Source: Azadirachta indica (taxonomy: Eukaryota; Streptophyta; Magnoliopsida; Sapindales; Meliaceae). Taken from it: 64,000 bases of DNA. Below are positions 58,060 to 64,000 of this stretch, in pieces (positions within the stretch are counted from its first letter, which is position 1; each line of letters begins with the position of its first letter). Position numbers and translations under genes: made by a program. The DNA is taken from positions 16,280,457-16,344,456 of the forward strand of contig CM040442.1 in the NCBI GenBank assembly GCA_022749755.1, in the 5' to 3' direction. Below the pieces are notes generated by a model that had not been told where the DNA came from, did no database searches, and saw only the letters and a list, made by a program, of their open reading frames with translations.

Positions 58060-59285
58060 TGTTATATTATTTAGATTTTAATTATTTTTAAATATATTTT
58101 TTTTATAATGAATTAATAAATATTATTTTATAAATATATTGTAAAATAAATAAATCTATAAACTTCATTTTATTTACATCTATCACTACATTATTGTTTT
58201 TCTTATTTACAATATATAAATATGTACATTATTATTATTATTGTATTATAAATATGATATCAAATAAATGATATTAATATTATTATATTTATTTTTTTAA
58301 TGTATATCTTGCAATTGTTTTTACTGGTTACTATTGTAGAGACCTAATTATAAATGGAACATAAAAAATTAATAATTTTTAAGTTAATGAGACTTAAAAG
58401 TCCAATGGAAAAATACTTGGATAAAAAATTGTCCCTTTCCAACTATGATTGTCCTTTGAAAGCATTGCAATACGCAAATTTTTATCTTAATTGTTTCCGA
58501 AATATTTATTTATTTTACATTTAAATAAATTTTCAATTCCTATACTTAATTTCTCTCTCAAACTAAAGTGCTTTCGCTACAAACATTTGTTTTTGGCAAG
58601 TGGTTTCCTTGAACACAATTTGAATTTTACTTCAATAGTTTTAATACAAACTTATAAATCCAATTATTTTACTTTGTGATATAATAACTCTCATAAAAAA
58701 AATTTTCAAGAAAATGTAAAATACAAAATATTTAACAAAAAAAAATAAAACATATAATGTAAAATTTGGACAAAAAAAGTGTATATTAGAAATGTATTTT
58801 AATCTATCCCTACAATTATAATTAAGAATTCGCAACTCTGTAAATTCATATTTTTATTAATTAGTGTATAGAAAGCAGGATTGAGTGGTATGTAAACAAT
58901 AATCTTTCACAAGGCCCAATTGATACTTTTGTCCATGTATATAATTTTGCTATCCCTTCATCTCTTTCATACGCGCATTCTCCCAAAATTGAAGGCCTAA
59001 ATTTTCACACTCCATTTCCTTGCATACATCTTCTTTGGTTGTCTTCTTTAATTCTCCTCCAATCTACAACTATTATTTGATCATTAAGTAATTATGAAAG
59101 CTGCTGTAATCAAGAATGGAAGCTTGATTTGTTGAACCTACAAGATTTCAAGATCAGGAGGTTTCTATTTTGGAGGCAACCTTTTCAACTTTTCACCTTC
59201 TCTAAATTTTGCACAACTCTCTCTATATATTTTGCATTCTAGCGGATTATAGTGCATTCTCACCCTTCTTGGCGAGAGTCATTTT
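58060..59285. other. AT-rich spacer in repeated unit, copy 2
   Basis: Collinear with 13550-14755. No gene. Confidence 0.55.
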
Positions 59286-59289
59286 GCTC

Positions 59290-59450
59290 CCATAAATTGT
59301 GGCATGGGTGAAAATATTCATGTGATTATATACCGTGGCACATGTGAAAATGCCATGTGATCATTTACTGTGGCGCATGTAGAAATACTTGTGTGACCAT
59401 ATATCGTGGCACACCATATATCATAACGCGTATGATAAACATGTTCGTAT
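59290..59450. repeat. ~36-bp tandem repeats, copy 2
   Basis: Same units as 14757-14945, with small deletions. Confidence 0.7.
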
Positions 59451-59479
59451 ACCATAACATATAAAAGATTAAAAAGTGC

Positions 59480-60440
59480 TTTCAATTCTCCATTTGCACC
59501 TACAAATGTCTGAACTTGCTTTAAATAATTGATTGCGAATGTATGACCTTCTGGAGTTAGGGAGTAGCGACGTCCAGGTGCCTCGGTGTGCCAAAACCCA
59601 CCTCCATGCATATTTAAAGTACCTATTAGCCACGTTTTGCACTAAAATATCTCATGGGGGACCACTCAAAGATAGCAGACAACTCCTGATTAAGGTAGTA
59701 GATAGGCTACCAGCAAGATCTTGTCAGACACTATATAAAAAAAATGTAGAGCCCAGATAGGAACCGCATGCCAGCTGGGACAGATAAGGATGCGCCACTT
59801 GTCCACTAATGGATAATGCAATCCCCATAATCAACAAGAGGCTAACATGTGGCTTTTGGACTTAGATATGGTTTGACTTACTTAGCCTAGTTTGCCACGT
59901 GTCATATAGACAAGGGACAACTAAGAACCAATGGTGCGTGTGCATGTCTAAAGGTAAAGGCTAACGTTAGGGCAAAACTTTTCATCCAATCAAATTCAAG
60001 CATTTCTATTTTATATAAAAGCATATTTTTCTAGTTTTGATAATGGACGACTCATTCACTATATTTCTAGGAAAGAAGGGTTATCTTCCCCAAAAAGATT
60101 TTCTCTCTTTTCTCTCATTTGTCCTATGCTTCCACCATGAAACCTCCATGAATGCACAATAAACACATTGTAGATAGCTCTGTCTATCCTCTTTGTAGTC
60201 TAATATGTTGACCTTTTGCCTTATGTTAACCATTTCTTGGGTTTTCCTTCACCACCTTAACATTGTCCATATTTTTCCTTGCTTTTAGAGGGAGATATCT
60301 ATGCCTTCACCTTTTTCTCTTTGATTAGATGCTGACTTAAGCACCAAAGAGGGGTGGTAGCTCTAGTTCGATTTTTGATTTGTTTTATAGAGAGTTCACA
60401 GACCACCTCAGTAATATTTTTTGGGTTGAGAGTGTTTGGG
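59480..60440 (+). other. Tat-like LTR fragment, copy 2
   Basis: Collinear with 14980-15840, including TATATAAAAGCATA near 60013 and ACTTAAGCACCAAAGAGG near 60334. It has about 100 bp near 59600-59710 that copy 1 lacks. Confidence 0.42.
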
Positions 60441-60844
60441 GACAAATGGAGGTGAGCAGAGCAATTGTATGAGAAATGGGCAGTGTACATTTCATCATTC
60501 TCAAGGTTCCCTGAGATTCTGTGGGTTGTTGAAAAGATAACTTGAGTTGGGGGTTTGTCAAAGGCAAAATGAGTTAAATGAGGAAGTTGCATGTGTGAGT
60601 GCATTTGTATTTTGACATTCTTGGTAGTTCTAGGTGGTTCCATCATTTGACACAGCTTTGGATTGCATTTCCCATTTGGGGCAAAGGGCAGCACCTAGTT
60701 TGAGCCATTTGACTATCTCGGGTGCACCCATTTTCACCTTAAACGCTGGTGTGAGGCTTGCAAAATCCATGCATCAACAAATAGGATCTTGATAGTGACA
60801 TTATCAATGAATTTAGAATTGCCCACATTGGCAGAAGAGATCAT
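60441..60844 (-). other. Conserved unidentified segment, copy 2
   Basis: Counterpart of 15779-16175. The minus-strand open frame extends over 60299-60694 but is not recognisable. Confidence 0.25.
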
Positions 60845-61212
60845 ATGTACGAAGAGATACTTGTGTCTGAAACTGTTCAATTGGTTGCAACAATTCGATC
60901 TATAAAGAATTTCTATGACTTACTTTTGGTGGGGAGACACCATGCAAATGATGCAGCTTTGTTTAAGCGATTCACAGATTAGAATGAGTTTCCAAAATTA
61001 GGGTTTATTGGAGGCATGTTAGCTTCAACAGATTCTAGCTATATTAGTATAGTTCTAGTGATGCAACAACAAATGCTAGCAGATGATTGTGAAATCTTGA
61101 ACCTCAAGTGCCAACTCGTGAAGTTTGTAACTGTTGTTAAAACTATTCCAAGTATGGAAATTTATAAAGGGTGATTGTGGTTGTGTGTGTAAAGGCTATA
61201 GAATTGCTTGAT
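60845..61212 (+). pseudogene. Captured fragment of a CHX cation/H+ exchanger C-terminus, copy 2
   Basis: The reading frame is better preserved than in copy 1: EILVSETVQLVATIRS, YDLLLVGRHHAND, NEFPKLGFIGGMLASTDSS and VLVMQQQ in one frame, interrupted by a TAG where the conserved Trp of WNEFPELG should be. Further disruptions follow after MLADD. CHX proteins exchange K+ or other cations for protons at endomembranes or the plasma membrane. Only the last part of the cytosolic domain is present. Confidence 0.72.
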
Positions 61213-61357
61213 TTGAAGTAGGAATTTTCCTTTCTTTTTTTCTCTTTTAATTTAGTAGGATCTTTACTAATAGTCATTTTGTTGACTTACAATATCATTT
61301 ACATCTATATAAGCATTTTATAGAATTAAAAGTTCTAAAATACTCACAATAATTTCA

Positions 61358-62441
61358 GGTTGAGTTTGGTTAGAAAAATAGAGAGAGAAAAAATTCTGAA
61401 AAGATCCCTCATTTCTTTGTTAGGTTGAACTAAAAATGTAGGAATGAGGATTTCTTATTCCTTCGAAAGCATAATCATAATTTATCTCTTTAAGCGTGAA
61501 GACTTATGATTCCCATACCTTCACACGAGTGTTTTTAATTTTCCACTTTATTCTTCTACACTATATCTCATTTTAATTAACTTTAAATAATTTGATTTGA
61601 TAGACTTAATTACTTATTTAAATTTAACTAATTATTTTTAATAAATTATTATATTTTTTTTTTATTTATAACTAATTTATATAATATTTTTAAAATTTTA
61701 AAAAATTGTTTAAAAATAAATTTATAATTATTATTGTAATATCTATTTTAGTTTTGAATTTAACATCATTTTATTAAAAATTAATTTATAGTTATTACTG
61801 TAATATTTATTTTTATTTTTAAGTTTAACATCATCTGATTACTAACTGTATTTATTATTATTTTTTTTCATGATATTTTTTTTTTTTTAATTGTAATTTT
61901 TATTATGCTAAATTCAATACTGATGTAATCATATATGCTTTCATTTTTTACAATTTTTTTAATGAAAAATGATTATCAAAATAAAAATAAAAAATGAAAA
62001 TAATAACCATAATTGTTCTATGTGGGCAAGTTCATCATTTACTTATTGTACAATAAATTTAGTTTGTAATATTTAAGGTAATCACCTAGTTGACCATAAT
62101 TAATTTATGTTTATTATAATCTTTGGGAATATTTTTATATTTTTGGTATTTATCTTTGTTATTTATATATTTTTTAATTTTAATTTATGATAACAAATTA
62201 TTAAATATGTTGATTCTTTAATATTAAATTTTTTTTAAAAAATAAATTAATTAAATTATATTTAAAAATAAAATTGGTAGATAATTAAAATTTTTATTAA
62301 GAAATATGACAAAATTTTAAATTTAAGGTATTTTTTCCTTGTTTCAACTAAATAAAAGAATACAATTCCTTTGTTCATTTCTTTCCATCCTTTATATTTC
62401 TTCTGCTCATTTCATTTATATTCTTTAAATCAAACATAGCC
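61358..62441. mobile_element. Tourist-like MITE, copy 2
   Basis: The ends GGTTGAGTTTGGTTAG and, inverted, GGCTATGTTTGATTTA match at most positions. The right flank is TAA and the left flank is now TCA. Same element as 16727-17760. Confidence 0.5.
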
Positions 62442-63215
62442 TAAAAATGTTTGAGAAACTAACTAATAATTCTATATTATTAAGAGCTTATATGTTAAAA
62501 TAACACTTTTAACCATTTTATTGATAAAACCAAAAAAAAGGGTAAGTTTGATGTGACTTATTTGTTTTGAAAAGATAAAAGGTTATGAGAATTTTCATTT
62601 TGTTGTGACAGTATCAAAGGAATTAGATTTTAAAAATTAAGGAAATGCTTTTTAACATCTTTTGACTTATTTTCTCAACATGTTTTAGCTAAGTTATAAC
62701 ATGACAAGAACTAACTTATCTATCAAAATTCTTTAATTCATCTATAAATTAAGTAGCTAAATTTATTGTTGAAACTCACATTTGTACATGTATAAATTCT
62801 TTTAGATATATATGAGTGGAAGTGTGATTTATTTTTCACTTTACTAAATTCAACATACTATTGGAGCAAGCTTGATCTTGAGCTCTTAAAGAAAAAGATA
62901 CTCCACTTTTTTTTTTTTGGTCATTTTATTATTGTAATCAAGTAAAATTTATAAAATTATATTTAAAAAATATGAATTAAATCACTAATAGATATGTACA
63001 AAATTATAATTTTATTATTTAGAAACATGAGCACTGAATAATTATATTATTTTAGAAGTATCTGGATTGAAATGTGTAACTTATTTAAAAGAGAATTTTG
63101 TAATATTATGGATGCGATAATCAAATGTATTTTTGTGTTTATTATGCAATTGCATATCATTGGTGCAATCAAGACTAACATTTTAGAAGTGTAAAATTTC
63201 TATTAACTTAATGAA
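62442..63215. other. AT-rich right part of repeated unit, copy 2
   Basis: Matches 17764-18202 and then 18985-19315. Holds only the right half of the second MITE. Confidence 0.6.
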
Positions 63216-64000
63216 AACTTCAAATTAAAGTCATATGTTATCATAATTTTTTACCAAAAGAAGAATCGCTCTTCCATACGGCATGCAGAAATTTACAAAT
63301 CGAAACAGTAAATCGATAAATATGTTACAATCTTTCCACCCCTTGTTGCTGGTTGCTCCTTTGTTTTCTTTCGAAATGAAACTATATTTCTCACTTCGGT
63401 AAGAGGTTTCTTTTTCACATTTATAATTCAAAGATTAGAAATTAATACTTTGATTATATCATCTTCTTTTTATGTGGGCACTTTGATCAAGGAAAAAAAT
63501 GTCGTCCCTATGTGAGGATTTGGGTCAATTCATTCAAGATTTCGAATTGAGTGAATTTATATAGGCAAAAAGTTTTATATGATATAGAAAAATGAGAATG
63601 ACACTGTGGTCTTCCTAAGATAAAGAAATATGAAAGTCACAAGTTCTTTTTTTTTTTGTTGCTTTGTGGGAGGAATTAGGGTCAATTAATTATTATAATA
63701 AATGTGTAGGCGGTTACCTATATGTAAAATGAACTATTAGTTGCTTTGATTAAGTCTTATTAATTTTGTATATTAATTTAATTTCTGGGAGGAATTAAAG
63801 TCTCCTCATCTATGTATAGAATTTGAAGTCAACCATGATGTACACAAGAATTTTATATAATAATGAAATATAAAAGTCACTCAGTTCGCTGCTAAAAGGA
63901 GTCTTGCCCTAATTTCATAATATAATAATAATCATATTCTATTTTAAAAACTTACAAAGTTTGTAATTTCACATCACAAGATTATCTTATAATTATAATG
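63216..64000. other. Non-coding AT-rich right edge
   Basis: A 66-codon minus-strand frame (63231-63431) has no recognisable similarity. GTGGGAGGAATTAGGGTC and CTGGGAGGAATTAAAGTC near 63667 and 63785 form a short direct repeat. Nothing else seen. Confidence 0.4.

Larger units (their letters stand above)
57425..63215. repeat. ~6-kb repeated unit, copy 2
   Basis: Direct copy of 12908-19315, starting about 44.5 kb downstream of copy 1, with the same internal order. It lacks the counterpart of 18203-18985. The join at about 62888-62892 sits in AAA/GAAAAAG sequence shared by both edges, so a deletion is likelier than an insertion in copy 1. Confidence 0.85.

Noticed and set aside
1..64000. tRNA, rRNA or organelle-derived segments
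   Set aside because: I looked for GGTTCGAATCC-type B boxes and for familiar plastid or rRNA phrases and saw none. A covariance-model or organelle search was not possible here.

Overview
The window is AT-rich nuclear DNA of a flowering plant, most likely a eudicot. It carries a plant CAF1-type deadenylase gene, a plant-type adenine phosphoribosyltransferase locus, a cation/H+ exchanger (CHX) fragment, and plant transposon classes: Ty1/copia, Ty3/gypsy of the Tat type, CACTA and Tourist-like MITEs. The species cannot be named from the sequence. About 85-90% is transposon-derived or anonymous AT-rich DNA. Only one protein gene looks intact.

Layout. 1-540 is a ~90-bp tandem repeat. 750-1330 may be the 5' end of a minus-strand gypsy relic. 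2250-7000 is a decayed copia element (+) split by a 1.4-kb insertion. 8036-8212 is a second, minus-strand copia scrap. 8646-12667 is a CACTA element with an ATT target duplication. 12908-19315 is a ~6-kb unit repeated directly at 57425-63215. The unit holds LTR-like sequence, 36-bp repeats, a CHX gene fragment and MITEs. 19870-23060 and 23075-27755 are two plus-strand Tat relics (D and C). 28149-47574 is a compound minus-strand Tat element with three LTRs and two internal regions (A and B), flanked by the same 5-bp duplication CTAAC. 48888-49802 is the intronless CAF1 gene. 50161-52200 is a minus-strand APRT gene with disabling changes. 52960-53273 holds an unidentified small ORF with a duplicated upstream motif. 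54191-54833 is an LTR-like block.

How it fits together. The Tat copies share one plan: gag, protease, RT, two RNase H domains and integrase on one strand, then a convergent antisense ORF (aORF) on the other. The aORF matches the plant 'putative gypsy type transposon' domain followed by a coiled coil. It keeps GT-AG intron boundaries, including a 72-bp intron present in two copies at the same place. Between the convergent ORFs lies a family of short imperfect palindromes. The D relic carries its 90-bp repeats arranged as a ~420-bp higher-order unit, and the same repeat family reappears in the opposite orientation at the left edge of the window. CAF1 and APRT are convergent neighbours and probably the original host genes here.

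I did not find a convincing new biological system. The observations most worth following are the spliced antisense ORF with its palindrome cluster, the three-LTR compound element, and the duplicated unit carrying a CHX fragment. All alignments were made by eye, so percent identities are not given and many boundaries are approximate.
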